From a bacterium (GTDB taxonomy: Bacteria > Desulfobacterota > Binatia > HRBIN30 > CADEER01), in contig JAHBUY010000008.1 in the NCBI GenBank assembly GCA_019637795.1, forward strand, positions 186,001 through 250,000: a stretch of 64,000 bases of DNA. The letters run 5' to 3'. The position numbers and the translations under genes were made by a program. Each line of letters opens with the position of its first letter. Position 1 is the stretch's first letter. Positions 24,803 through 33,128 of this stretch are shown here, one piece after another. The notes under the pieces are model-generated. The model was not told the DNA's origin. It made no database searches and saw only the letters and a list, made by a program, of their open reading frames with translations.

Positions 24803-25987
24803 ATGAAAAGGATGCGCTGCAATCTCGGTTCTCGCCAGATGGTGCCCATGCTGCTCGCGCTCATCGTGGCGCTGCACGGCAGCGCGGCGCTGGCGGTGCG
24901 CCTGGGCATCTCGTCGGCGAACGTGTCGCAGCCGGGCGGCGCGGCGCAGATGTGCGTTTCGCTGGCGACCGAAGGTCAGGAGGTGGCCGGCACCCAGAAC
25001 GACCTCGTCTGGGACGGCACCTGCATGACCCTCAACGAGGGCGCCTGCTTCGCGGCCGGCACGCACGGCAAGCAGGTCAACACGCGGATCCAGAACAGCG
25101 CCGATTTCCGCATGCGCGTCTTGGTGCTCTCGCTCAGCGACGTCGACCCGATCGACGACGGGGTCCTCTACTGCTGCAACGTGCAGGGCGAGGCGCCGCC
25201 GGGTTCGTGTTGCAGCATCTCGGTGGTGAACACCGGCGCCAGTGATTCCAAAGGGCAGGCGGTCGCTGCCGGCGGCAACTCCGGCAACCTGTGCACCCTC
25301 GGGGGGAGCGGCAGCCGCGGCGGCGCGGTCGGGTCGGTGACCGGCGCCGGCGGTCAGATGGGCATGAATTCGGGCGCCGGCAGCGGCGGGTCGATGGCCG
25401 GGATGGGCGGTGGCGAAGGCGCTGGTGGGACGATCGGCGGCTCCGCGGGCTCGCTTGGCGGTTCCGGTGGGTCGGTCGGAGGCGCTGGCGCGCAGGCGCC
25501 GCCGGCCAGCCAGGTCTTGCAGGGTGGCGGCGGCGGCGCGGCGCCGGGCGCGGCGGGTGCCAATCCGGCGGCGCCCATCGTCCAGGTGCCGGGTGGTTCG
25601 GTGGCGCAGGTTCCGACTCCGGTCGCAGCACCCACCTTCGAGGCGCGCCAGCCACCGCCCACGTCCGCGGCACCGGCGCAACCGGCCCTGCAGGCGGAAC
25701 CGGCGGCCACGGCGGCCGCCGGCGAGCCGGGTGCGGCGCCGGTGACCGAAGCGCCCACCAGCGCGCCGACGCCGGCCGACACGTTCACCGTGGCCGTGCC
25801 GACGCCGGTCCCCCCGACCGAGGCTCCGCCGTCGACCCCGACGGCGCCGCCCGCCACTCCCACCGCCAAGCGCGGCTGGTTCGGCTGCCAGATCGGTTCC
25901 GACGCCAGCGCCGCGCCGGCGCTCGCACTGGCCCTGTTGTTCGGCGCCCTGGCTCACGTGCGCCGGCGACGCGTCCCGCACCGCTGA
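24803..25987 (+). CDS. Exported protein: Cys-containing cohesin-like domain, Gly and Pro linkers, C-terminal anchor
   Basis: This 394-residue protein has a signal peptide (MVPMLLALIVALHGSAALA region). An about 130-residue domain follows, with AGTQNDLVWDGTC, LSLSDVDPIDDGVLYCC and GSCCSI. A Gly/Ser-rich stretch (residues about 165-230) and a Pro/Thr/Ala-rich stretch (about 250-350) precede a C-terminal tail with Cys, one hydrophobic helix (ALALALLFGALAHV) and RRRR. The tail resembles MYXO-CTERM or other C-terminal sorting signals. The globular domain is paralogous to that of the next gene. Cohesin-like beta-sandwich assignment is tentative. In-frame starts at 24812 or 24839 are alternatives. 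Confidence 0.75.
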   Translation: MKRMRCNLGSRQMVPMLLALIVALHGSAALAVRLGISSANVSQPGGAAQMCVSLATEGQEVAGTQNDLVWDGTCMTLNEGACFAAGTHGKQVNTRIQNSADFRMRVLVLSLSDVDPIDDGVLYCCNVQGEAPPGSCCSISVVNTGASDSKGQAVAAGGNSGNLCTLGGSGSRGGAVGSVTGAGGQMGMNSGAGSGGSMAGMGGGEGAGGTIGGSAGSLGGSGGSVGGAGAQAPPASQVLQGGGGGAAPGAAGANPAAPIVQVPGGSVAQVPTPVAAPTFEARQPPPTSAAPAQPALQAEPAATAAAGEPGAAPVTEAPTSAPTPADTFTVAVPTPVPPTEAPPSTPTAPPATPTAKRGWFGCQIGSDASAAPALALALLFGALAHVRRRRVPHR

Positions 25988-26015
25988 TCGGCTGCCGGTC
26001 AGCAGAGGAGAGATC

Positions 26016-26633
26016 ATGTCGACCATCCTGCGATCCCTCGCCGCCCTGGCGCTCGCGGTGCCGCTCGTCGCGCCGCGTGCGGCGCACGGCGTGAATCTGA
26101 CGATGGAGGCGACCAAGGCCGAGGCCGGCGCGGTCCGCGTCTGCGTCGGGCTCGATTCCACTGGGCAGAAGGTCGCCGGCACGCAGAACGATCTGGTGTG
26201 GGACGGCGCCTGCGCCGCCCTGAAGCCGAATAGCTGCGCGGCGGTCGCGGATTCGAAGAAACCGCTGCACGGCAATACGCCGCCCAACCTGCCCAACACC
26301 TATCGCGCGCTGGTCTTCGCCCTCGACAACGTCGATCCGATCCGCGACGGCGCGCTCTACTGCTGCGATTTCGAGATGACGGCCAATCCCGAATGCTGCA
26401 GCATCAAGTTCGACCGCCTCGGGGCGAGCGATCCGATCGGCACCGCGCTGCCGCTGTCCGGGCAGCCGCCGCAGCTCTGCCTCAACACCGGTGCCGCCGC
26501 GCCGGCCGGCGCGGCGGCGCCGGCCGCGGCGCCGCCGGCGGGCGGCACCGCCGCCACGCCGTGGTTGTGGATCGGACTGATCGCGGCGGCGGTGGTGATC
26601 GCCGTCGTGCTCGCCGCGCGCCGCCGCGGCTGA
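26016..26633 (+). CDS. Exported, C-terminally anchored paralogue of the preceding protein
   Basis: This 205-residue protein has a signal peptide (residues 1-26, ending at AHG). It carries the same domain as its upstream neighbour, sharing VAGTQNDLVWDG-C, DNVDPIRDGALYCC-type and CCSI/GASD blocks, so the two arose by tandem duplication. An Ala/Pro linker leads to a C-terminal helix (PWLWIGLIAAAVVIAVVLAA) ending RRRG, a typical stop-transfer anchor. Conserved cysteine pairs suggest disulfides. A GGAGAGA ribosome site lies before ATG 26016. The gene is 28 bp after its paralogue and ends before a strong hairpin. Function is unknown; a surface adhesion or scaffolding role is inferred. Confidence 0.78.
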   Translation: MSTILRSLAALALAVPLVAPRAAHGVNLTMEATKAEAGAVRVCVGLDSTGQKVAGTQNDLVWDGACAALKPNSCAAVADSKKPLHGNTPPNLPNTYRALVFALDNVDPIRDGALYCCDFEMTANPECCSIKFDRLGASDPIGTALPLSGQPPQLCLNTGAAAPAGAAAPAAAPPAGGTAATPWLWIGLIAAAVVIAVVLAARRRG

Positions 26634-26649
26634 CGCGCGGCAGGGATCG

Positions 26650-26675
26650 CCGGCGGCCGCCCGAGCGGCCGCCGG
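26650..26675. terminator. Strong 11-bp hairpin between convergent genes
   Basis: Positions 26650-26660 (CCGGCGGCCGC) pair perfectly with 26665-26675 around a 4-nt loop, 17 bp after the exported-protein gene and next to the stop of the 26677 gene. A bidirectional terminator is the likely role; only two T residues follow. Confidence 0.55.
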
Positions 26676-26676
26676 T

Positions 26677-27396
26677 TCAGGCGAGCAGGCCGCGCGGCCC
26701 GGAGGCGACGAGCAGCGACTCGGCGAATTCGATCGCCCGCTGCGGCGAGATGCGGATGCGGTGGAAGGTCACCGTGTGGCGGCCGAGCGGGCAGTGGAGG
26801 AGGAGCGCGAGTTGGATGCCGTCGCTGGCGCCGCGCACGACGGTCGGCGCCACGCGTTCGACCGGCCGATCGAGGCGCCAGTCGCCGTCGCTGGTCAGCC
26901 GCGCCAGCTCGTCGGCGTCGGCCAGCACGGTGGAGTGGATCCAGCGTTGGCTGGCCCACAGCTCCTGCATGGCGAGCACGTGCTCGAACGCCCCGGCGGC
27001 CGAGTCCTCGTGGCTGAAGAAGCGGTAGAGGAGCTCGACGTCCTGCGAGGCGCCGGCGCCGCTCGGCGCGGTGGCGTCCGGCGGCGCGTGCCAGTCGAGC
27101 AGGCGGAGGGCGGCGCCGACGTCGGTGCCGGTGCGGGTGACGAAGGGGCGGACCAGCAGGTCGCCGTCGCGCCGGCCGTAGAATCGGTAGCGGACCGCGT
27201 GGTCGGCCGCGAGGCGGACCCGCGGCAGCGCGGCGAGCACGGCCGCGGCGTTGCGTTCGAAGAGATCCTGCCAGTACGGGATGTCGTCGGCGTCGCGCCG
27301 CGATTCCGGCGTTGCCTCGCTCACCGCGCGGCGGGCGGCGGCGATGCGGTCGCGCAGGGCGCGGACGAGCGCCGCGTCGACGTGCTCGACCTGCAC
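26677..27396 (-). CDS. Uncharacterised soluble protein
   Basis: This 239-residue protein has a helical N-terminal region (ALVRALRDRIAAARRAVSEA) and an alpha/beta core with several Trp-containing blocks (WQDLFERN, LRLLDWHAPPD, ASQRWIHSTVL). There is no signal peptide or membrane helix. No family was recognised. It starts at GTG 27394-27396, one base after the stop of the 27398 gene, so the two are co-transcribed. The C-terminal stretch, PLGRHTVTFHRIRISPQRA, looks well folded. Confidence 0.7.
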   Translation of the reverse strand: MQVEHVDAALVRALRDRIAAARRAVSEATPESRRDADDIPYWQDLFERNAAAVLAALPRVRLAADHAVRYRFYGRRDGDLLVRPFVTRTGTDVGAALRLLDWHAPPDATAPSGAGASQDVELLYRFFSHEDSAAGAFEHVLAMQELWASQRWIHSTVLADADELARLTSDGDWRLDRPVERVAPTVVRGASDGIQLALLLHCPLGRHTVTFHRIRISPQRAIEFAESLLVASGPRGLLA

Positions 27397-27397
27397 G

Positions 27398-27718
27398 TCA
27401 GCGCCCGCGCCCGACGGCGCGGCGGGCGCGCGCGGCGGCGAGGTCGACGACGTTGGGCCCGGCCAGCGCCAGCTCGTCCAGCGCCGCCCACTGCTCGTCC
27501 GGCGCGGCGCTGCGCGCCGACACCAGCCGCGACTGGTGGCGCAGGATCAGGCCGGCCTCGGCGACGGTGATCGGCCGGCCGAAGACGTGCGCGTCGCGCG
27601 TCTCGCTGGCGTTCGCCCAGCTCGCGAACTCGGTCGCGGTCGGCGCATGGCCGAGCTCGATCGTGCAGCGTCGGACGACGAAGCCGATCATCATCTTTGG
27701 CAGGCGCGGCGCGCTCAT
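27398..27718 (-). CDS. Small uncharacterised protein, possibly HTH-like
   Basis: This 106-residue protein begins SAPRLPKMMIGFVVRRC. It contains HAPTATEFASWANASETRDA followed by GRPITVAEAGLILRH, two stretches with helix-turn-helix-like spacing. The C-terminus is Ala/Arg-rich and probably disordered. No family was recognised. It lies 50 bp downstream of ispG on the same strand and one base before the 26677 gene, suggesting a three-gene transcript. A DNA-binding role is a guess from the two helical blocks. Confidence 0.6.
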   Translation of the reverse strand: MSAPRLPKMMIGFVVRRCTIELGHAPTATEFASWANASETRDAHVFGRPITVAEAGLILRHQSRLVSARSAAPDEQWAALDELALAGPNVVDLAAARARRAVGRGR

Positions 27719-27768
27719 GGCGGATGGGGCGAGCAGTACGTCGGCGATCGGCCGCAAGGCAAGGCGGA

Positions 27769-28908
27769 TCAGCGTCCGCCGCCCGCGATGAGCCGATCGA
27801 GCTCCGCCTTGAGCCGCGGCAGCACCTCGGCGTAGCCGAACGAGCCGACCTTCACGTCCCGGCGCTTCAGCGTCACCGTCGACGGCCCGCACCACAGGCC
27901 GAGATCGGCATCGTCGGTCTCGCCGGGTCCGTTGACGCGGCAGCCCATCACCGCGATGGTCACCCGGTGGTCGGCGGCGTACGTCGTCAGATCGCGCACC
28001 TGCTCGGCGAGCTGCACGAAGGCGTCGTTCTCGACCCGCGAGCAGCTCGGGCAGGAGATGATGTTGAGGCCGCGGCCGAAGTCGGGCACCGAGACGAAGC
28101 GGCCGGCACGCACGTCGGCGAGGATCTGCAGGCCGACCTCGATCTCCTCGTGCTTGCGTTCGTTGGGCAGGGTGAGCGAGGCGCGGATGGTGTCGCCGAT
28201 CCCGGCCGCCAGCAGCTTTTCGAAGGCCAGCCGCGTCTTGAGGATGCCCTGCGGCGGCAGGCCGGCCTCGGTCACCCCCAGGTGCAGCGGCACGTCGGGC
28301 CGCGCGGCGGCGAAGCGGCGGTTCGCCGCCAGGACCTTGTCGGGATCGGAGTCCTTCAGCGAGACCACGAAGCGGTCGAAGCCGAGGTCCTCCATGAGCT
28401 GGCAATGGTAGAGCGCCGACTGGACGATCGCTTCGAGCTGGTCGCCCGGGTAGCGGGCGAGGAAGTCGGGCGCCACCGAGCCGCAGTTGACGCCGATGCG
28501 GATGGCGACGTCGTGGTCGCGCGCCACGTCGACCAACCAGCGGACCTTGTCGGCGACCGTGCGCTCGCGTTCGACGTGGTGCAGGTGGCCCGGGTTGTAG
28601 CGCAGCTTGTCGACGTGCGGGGCGACGCTGGCGGCCAGGCGGTAGTTCTCCTGCAGGTCGACCGAGAGCGTCGCCGTCGTCTGGCGGCGGATCTCCGCCA
28701 CCGCGGCGACGTCCTTCTCGTTGTCCACGGCGATGCGCACGACGCCGGCGCCGGCGGCGCGGAGCTGCTCGCACTGGGCGACGGTGGCGTCGATGTCGCG
28801 CGTCCTGGTGGCGCACATGCTCTGCACGACCACCGGCGCGCGACCGCCGATGGCCGTCGCGCCAACGCGCACACGGCGCGTGCGCCGCGCATCGAGCGGG
28901 TCCGTCAT
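27769..28908 (-). CDS. ispG: 4-hydroxy-3-methylbut-2-en-1-yl diphosphate synthase IspG
   Basis: This 379-residue [4Fe-4S] enzyme makes HMBPP from MEcPP in the non-mevalonate isoprenoid pathway. The cluster ligands are C286 and C289 (SCPSCSR), C323 and E330 (MGCRVNGPGE). N-terminal TIM-barrel blocks VQSMCATRTRD, LRYNPGH, RIGVNCGS and SLKDSD are intact. ATG 28906-28908 was chosen as the family-typical start (about ten residues before the RVGxxxIGG strand); the frame extends upstream without coding character. No other MEP-pathway gene is in the window. Confidence 0.96.
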   Translation of the reverse strand: MTDPLDARRTRRVRVGATAIGGRAPVVVQSMCATRTRDIDATVAQCEQLRAAGAGVVRIAVDNEKDVAAVAEIRRQTTATLSVDLQENYRLAASVAPHVDKLRYNPGHLHHVERERTVADKVRWLVDVARDHDVAIRIGVNCGSVAPDFLARYPGDQLEAIVQSALYHCQLMEDLGFDRFVVSLKDSDPDKVLAANRRFAAARPDVPLHLGVTEAGLPPQGILKTRLAFEKLLAAGIGDTIRASLTLPNERKHEEIEVGLQILADVRAGRFVSVPDFGRGLNIISCPSCSRVENDAFVQLAEQVRDLTTYAADHRVTIAVMGCRVNGPGETDDADLGLWCGPSTVTLKRRDVKVGSFGYAEVLPRLKAELDRLIAGGGR

Positions 28909-29005
28909 CCCGGAGACGCTACCGGAGGGGCGCGAGTCGAACAAGGTGGCCGCGACCCGCGCGGTCGCCGGATGGGCGCCCGGGGGAGCCGGAGCGCGAG
29001 GGCGC

Positions 29006-30169
29006 TCAGAACCGGACCGGCAGCGCCGGGGGCGAGCGGAACGCCAGGCCGACGATGCCGTGGTTGGCATCGTCGGCGAAGCGGAGATCCGGCAGGCGGC
29101 GGAGCAGGGCGCCGACCGCGGTGCGCGCCTCGAGGCGGGCCAGGTGCGCGCCGAGGCAGAAGTGGCGGCCGAAGCCGAAGCCCATGTGATCCTCGGGGCG
29201 GCGGTCGAGGCGGAAGGTGTCCGGGTCGGCGAATCGCCGCTCGTCGCGGTTGGCGGAGCCGATGGCAACCAGGAGCTGGGCGCCGGCGGGCAGCGCGACG
29301 CCGGCGAGCATCGTCGGCCGCGTCGTCTCGCGCGAGGCAAACTGCACCGGCGCTTCCCAGCGCAGCGTCTCCTCGATCGCCCAGTCGAGCGTCGCCGCGT
29401 CGGCGCGCACCGCCGCCAGCGCCGACGGATGCAACAGCAGCGCGTGCAGCAGGTTGCCGATCAGGCGGAAGGTGGTCTCCGCGCCCGCCGGCAGCAGCAG
29501 GCGCAGGAAGCTGTAGATCTCCTCGTCGCTCAGCCGTGCGCCGTCCACCTCGGCATGGACCAGGCGGCTGATGAGGTCGGCGCGCGGCGCGGCACGGCGG
29601 GCGGCGATCAGCGGCGTCAGGAATTCGACCAGGCGCTGGGCCGCGGCGATGCCGCGCGGCGGGTCGTCGGTGAAGCCGATGATGTCGAGGCCCCAGCCGT
29701 GGAAGATCGCATAGTCCTCCATCGGGATGCCGATGACGTGGGCGATCACCCGGATCGGGATCGTGGAGGTGAACTGGCGCACCAGCTCGGCCCCGCCGTC
29801 GCCGGCGAAGCGGTCGATCAGCTCGTCGGCGATGCCGGCGACCAGCGCCGGCAGGTCGCTGCGCAACGCCCTGGGCACGAACGCCGGGGCGATGATGCCG
29901 CGGTGCCGCGTGTGCTCGCGGGCGTCCATCTCGAGGATGGTGCGACCGATCACCAGGCCGATGCCGTTGGCGTTCGAGCGCGAGGAGAAGGTCTGGGGGT
30001 CAGTCAGGACCGTGCGGACGTCGTCGTAGCGCGTCACCAGGTAGCCGGGACCCATCCACAGGTCGAGCAGCGTCACCGGCCGTTCGTCGCGCAGCCGCGC
30101 GTAGGCGCGGTAGGGATCGGGCACGGGGCTCATGAAGTCGCCCCCGAACGTCTGCATCAGGTCGGGCAT
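29006..30169 (-). CDS. Bacterial cytochrome P450
   Basis: This 387-residue soluble P450 has all key motifs: I-helix LLPAGAETTF (acid-alcohol pair replaced by AET), K-helix EETLRW, and haem loop FGFGRHFCLGAHLAR with the thiolate ligand C338. It resembles class I P450s needing ferredoxin and reductase, which are not nearby. The C-helix WR-type contact appears as HTRHRGIIAPAFVP. The substrate is unknown; terpene, sterol or fatty-acid hydroxylation are usual for such short forms. It is divergent from aat, with 140 bp between. Confidence 0.95.
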   Translation of the reverse strand: MPDLMQTFGGDFMSPVPDPYRAYARLRDERPVTLLDLWMGPGYLVTRYDDVRTVLTDPQTFSSRSNANGIGLVIGRTILEMDAREHTRHRGIIAPAFVPRALRSDLPALVAGIADELIDRFAGDGGAELVRQFTSTIPIRVIAHVIGIPMEDYAIFHGWGLDIIGFTDDPPRGIAAAQRLVEFLTPLIAARRAAPRADLISRLVHAEVDGARLSDEEIYSFLRLLLPAGAETTFRLIGNLLHALLLHPSALAAVRADAATLDWAIEETLRWEAPVQFASRETTRPTMLAGVALPAGAQLLVAIGSANRDERRFADPDTFRLDRRPEDHMGFGFGRHFCLGAHLARLEARTAVGALLRRLPDLRFADDANHGIVGLAFRSPPALPVRF

Positions 30170-30309
30170 GGGAGGCGCCGTGGGCCCGCTTATGCCGCGC
30201 GGGCGGCAGACGCGTCAACGCGACGGCGCGACGCCGGCGCGCGGTCGCGTTGCGCCGCGGTGCGACTTGCGAACGCCGGCGTCGACGGGACATCATCAGC
30301 GCCTCGACG

Positions 30310-30963
30310 ATGGCGATCATCCAGTTCCCCGATCCCCGCACCGCGAGCCCCGAGGGGATCGTCGCCATCGGCGGCGACCTGCACCCGGAATCGGTGCTCG
30401 CGGCCTACCGGCAGGGGATCTTTCCCTGGCCGGTCGAGAAACTGCCGCTGCTCTGGTTCTGTCCAGCGGAACGCGGCGTGCTCGAGCTCGCCCGCCTCCA
30501 CCTGCCGCGCAGTCTGCGCCGCGTCCGCCGTCTGGCGCCGTACACCTTCAGCATCGATCGCGACTTCACGGCGGTCATCCGCGCCTGTGCCGCGACGCCG
30601 CGCCCGGGCCAGCACGGCACCTGGATCACCCCGGCGGTGATCGCCGCCTATTGCCGCCTGCACGCCATGGGCATCGCCCACAGCGTCGAAGCCTGGAGCG
30701 ACGGGGCGCTGGTCGGCGGCGTCTACGGCGTCGACGTCGACGGGGCCTTCGCCGCCGAGAGCATGTTTCACCACCGCGCCAACGCCTCCAAGCTCGCGCT
30801 CCTGCATCTGATCGATCATCTGCGCAGTCGCGGCCTCGACTGGATCGACGTCCAGACCCTGACCCCGCACATGAAACGACTCGGCGCCGAGCTGGTGCCG
30901 CGGGACGAATTCCTGGCGCGCCTGCAGAGGACGCGGGCCCGCGGGCTGCACCTGTTTCCGTGA
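30310..30963 (+). CDS. aat: Leucyl/phenylalanyl-tRNA--protein transferase
   Basis: This 217-residue enzyme conjugates Leu or Phe to N-terminal Arg/Lys of proteins, marking them for ClpS/ClpAP degradation (N-degron pathway). Family blocks FPDP, EGIVAIGGDL, LLAAYRQGIFPW-type, WFCPAERGVL, TWITPAVIAAY, GGVYGVDVDGAFAAESMFH and WIDVQTLTPHMKRLGA are all present. ATG 30310 was chosen since the family begins just before FPDP; upstream in-frame residues are Arg-rich and non-family. ClpS/ClpA are not in the window. Confidence 0.96.
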   Translation: MAIIQFPDPRTASPEGIVAIGGDLHPESVLAAYRQGIFPWPVEKLPLLWFCPAERGVLELARLHLPRSLRRVRRLAPYTFSIDRDFTAVIRACAATPRPGQHGTWITPAVIAAYCRLHAMGIAHSVEAWSDGALVGGVYGVDVDGAFAAESMFHHRANASKLALLHLIDHLRSRGLDWIDVQTLTPHMKRLGAELVPRDEFLARLQRTRARGLHLFP

Positions 30964-30980
30964 CGCCGCGATGCCGCCCT

Positions 30981-31033
30981 GGGTGTCACCAAAAGCGCCG
31001 CCACGTGGCGCGCTACCACCCCGCGTGACACCC
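30981..31033 (+). promoter_or_regulatory. Inverted repeats upstream of a sigma54-type promoter (possible activator site)
   Basis: GGGTGTCAC (30981-30989) and GTGACACCC (31025-31033) form a 9-bp inverted repeat. They enclose the perfect 12-bp palindrome CGCCACGTGGCG (30999-31010). The palindrome centre lies about 95 bp before the predicted sigma54 start, where enhancer-binding proteins usually bind. It could alternatively be part of the aat terminator, beginning 18 bp after its stop. Confidence 0.45.
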
Positions 31034-31073
31034 CGCCTGGTTCCGCGGTTGGTCGGTGTCCCCGCACATGCCC

Positions 31074-31089
31074 TGGCACGCGGAATGCT
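31074..31089 (+). promoter_or_regulatory. Sigma54 (RpoN)-type -24/-12 promoter
   Basis: TGGCACGCGGAATGCT matches the consensus TGGCACG-N4-TTGC(A/T) at every fixed position except one (A for T at the first base of TTGC). GG at 31075-31076 and GC at 31087-31088 have the correct spacing. Start of transcription near 31100 would give a leader of about 22 nt to the HPt gene at 31122. Confidence 0.65.
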
Positions 31090-31121
31090 GGTTGCGGAGG
31101 CAGCCTGAGGTGAGAGCACGG

Positions 31122-31481
31122 ATGAACACCCTCGATAGCGAAACCCTCGCCGCCCTGCGCAGCCTCCAGGAGGACGGAGAGGACGACCTGCTGGCGGAGC
31201 TGATCGACCTGTTCCTCGAGGACGCCCCGGAGCGCCTGGCATCGATCAGGTCCGCCATCGACGCGAGCGACTGGGTCGGCCTGGCCGAGCGCGCCCACAG
31301 CCTCAAGGGGAGCTGCGCCAGCCTGGGCGCGGTGACCATGGCCTCGCTGTGCGGCCGGCTCGAGGCGATGGGGCGCGATCTGACGCTGCGGACGGACGTG
31401 GTCGACGTCTACGGCGAGCTCGAGCAGGAGTACGCGCTGGTCCAGGACGCGCTGCTGCGCGAGCGCAACGCGCCGCACTGA
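31122..31481 (+). CDS. Stand-alone histidine phosphotransfer (HPt) protein
   Basis: This 119-residue four-helix HPt protein has the phospho-accepting histidine H59 in ERAHSLKGSCASLGA, with the usual K and G two and three residues later. The N-terminal helices (LLAELIDLFLEDAPERLASI) match HPt domains of phosphorelays. It has no kinase or receiver next to it, so it would serve a distant hybrid kinase. GAGGTGA lies about 8 nt before ATG 31122. It is preceded by a sigma54-type promoter and an inverted repeat, suggesting activator-dependent expression. Confidence 0.9.
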   Translation: MNTLDSETLAALRSLQEDGEDDLLAELIDLFLEDAPERLASIRSAIDASDWVGLAERAHSLKGSCASLGAVTMASLCGRLEAMGRDLTLRTDVVDVYGELEQEYALVQDALLRERNAPH

Positions 31482-31564
31482 CGCGGTCGACAAAGCACTC
31501 TCCCGGATCGCCGCCTATTCTCTTCGCTCGGCCGCTCGGTTATGACGCCGGGTTGGTGCCGAGC

Positions 31565-33109
31565 ATGAGTCAGGTCATCGCCAGCGACGCCGATCGGGCC
31601 CAGCTTGCCGATCTCGGCATCACGCCGGACGAGGTCGAACGGCAGATCGCGCTCTTCGCGCGGCCGCCGGCCCCGGTGCGGCTCGACCGGCCGTGCATGC
31701 TCGGCGACGGCATCCGCGGCCTCTCGGTGGCGGAGCGGGCGGCGGCGCGGCAGGCGCACGCGGCGGCGGCCGCCGCCGGGCGGGTGAGCAAGTTCACGCC
31801 GGCGTCGGGCGCGGCCAGCCGCATGTTCCAATCGCTGCTGGCGGTTCGCGGCGCCGGCCTGCGGACGCGCGCCGCCGTGCAGGCGCGGGCCGATGCCGGC
31901 GACGGCGCCGCCGCCGACGTCCTGCGGGTGCTCGACGGCCTGCCGCGCTTCGCCTTCGCCGAGGCGCTGGCCGCGGCGGCGGCGCGCGGCGGGCGGCCGC
32001 TCGACCGGGCGCTGGCGGCGGGCGACGTCGGCGCCGTGCTCGACCTGCTGCTGACGCCGGTCGGCCTCGACTACGCCGCGCAGCCGAAGGGTCTGTTGCT
32101 CTTTCACCGCTATCCCGACGGCGCGCGCACCGCCTTCGAGGAGCACCTGGTCGAGACCGCGGCGGTGGCGCGCGACGCGACGGGCGCGGCGCGGCTGCAC
32201 CTGACGGTCTCGCCGGAGCACGCGTCGGGATTCGCGGCGTTGTTGGAGCGCGTCCGCGGCGCCTACGAAGGCCGCTACGCGGCGCGCTTCGCGGTCGGCT
32301 TCTCGACCCAGCACCGCTGCACCGACACCATCGCGGTCGATGCCGACAACCGCCCGTTCCGCACCGAGGACGGCCGCCTCCTGTTCCGTCCCGGCGGCCA
32401 CGGCGCGTTGATCGGCAATCTCGGCAGCCTCGGCGGCGACCTCGTATTCATCAAGAACATCGACAACGTCCAGCCCGACGCGCAGCGCGGCCCGGCGCTG
32501 GAGTGGATGCAGCTCCTGCTCGGGCACGCCGCGGCGCTGCAGGCGGCCATCGCAGGCCATCTGCGGGCGCTCGCCGGCGGCGCGCCGGCCGCCCGCCGCG
32601 CGGCGGTGGATTTCGTCGGCGAGGCGTTCGGGGTGGCGTTGCCGGCGGATGCGCCGGCCGACGCGCTGCGCGCCGCGCTCGATCGGCCGCTGCGCGTCTG
32701 CGGCGTGGTGCGCAACACCGGCGAGCCGGGCGGCGGGCCGTTCTGGGTGCGCGGGGCGGACGGCCGGGTCAGCGCCCAGATCGTCGAGTCGGCCGAGGTC
32801 GACGGCGACGACGCCGGCCAGCGGGCGTTGTTCGCCGCCGCCACCCACTTCAACCCGGTCTTCCTCGCCTGCGCGCTGCGCGACGCCGCGGGGCGGTCGT
32901 ACGACCTGGAGCGGTTCGTCGATCCCAGCGCGGTGTTCATCGCCCGCAAGTCGAAGGACGGCCGCGAGCTCAAGGCCCTCGAGCGGCCCGGGCTGTGGAA
33001 CGGCGCCATGGCGCACTGGCTGACGGTGTTCGTCGAGGTTCCCGAGGCGACGTTCACGCCGGTGAAGACGATCACCGATCTGCTGCGACCGGCGCATCAA
33101 CCGGAGTGA
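31565..33109 (+). CDS. DUF4301 family protein
   Basis: This 514-residue protein matches the DUF4301 family. Recognisable blocks are FTPASGAASRMFQSLL, a nucleotidyltransferase-like loop (xxSGxxxRM), PKGLLLFHRYPDGARTAFEE, STQHRCTDTIAVD, GGHGALIGNLGSLGGDLVFI and the C-terminal GLWNGAMAHWLTVFVEVP. The fold is probably a GT-A-like sugar-phosphate nucleotidyltransferase, but no reaction is established. ATG 31565 was chosen by family fit. It lies 19 bp before rfbB on the same strand, so it may take part in nucleotide-sugar metabolism. Confidence 0.88.
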   Translation: MSQVIASDADRAQLADLGITPDEVERQIALFARPPAPVRLDRPCMLGDGIRGLSVAERAAARQAHAAAAAAGRVSKFTPASGAASRMFQSLLAVRGAGLRTRAAVQARADAGDGAAADVLRVLDGLPRFAFAEALAAAAARGGRPLDRALAAGDVGAVLDLLLTPVGLDYAAQPKGLLLFHRYPDGARTAFEEHLVETAAVARDATGAARLHLTVSPEHASGFAALLERVRGAYEGRYAARFAVGFSTQHRCTDTIAVDADNRPFRTEDGRLLFRPGGHGALIGNLGSLGGDLVFIKNIDNVQPDAQRGPALEWMQLLLGHAAALQAAIAGHLRALAGGAPAARRAAVDFVGEAFGVALPADAPADALRAALDRPLRVCGVVRNTGEPGGGPFWVRGADGRVSAQIVESAEVDGDDAGQRALFAAATHFNPVFLACALRDAAGRSYDLERFVDPSAVFIARKSKDGRELKALERPGLWNGAMAHWLTVFVEVPEATFTPVKTITDLLRPAHQPE

Positions 33110-33128
33110 GCAAAAGGACTTCCCGCGC

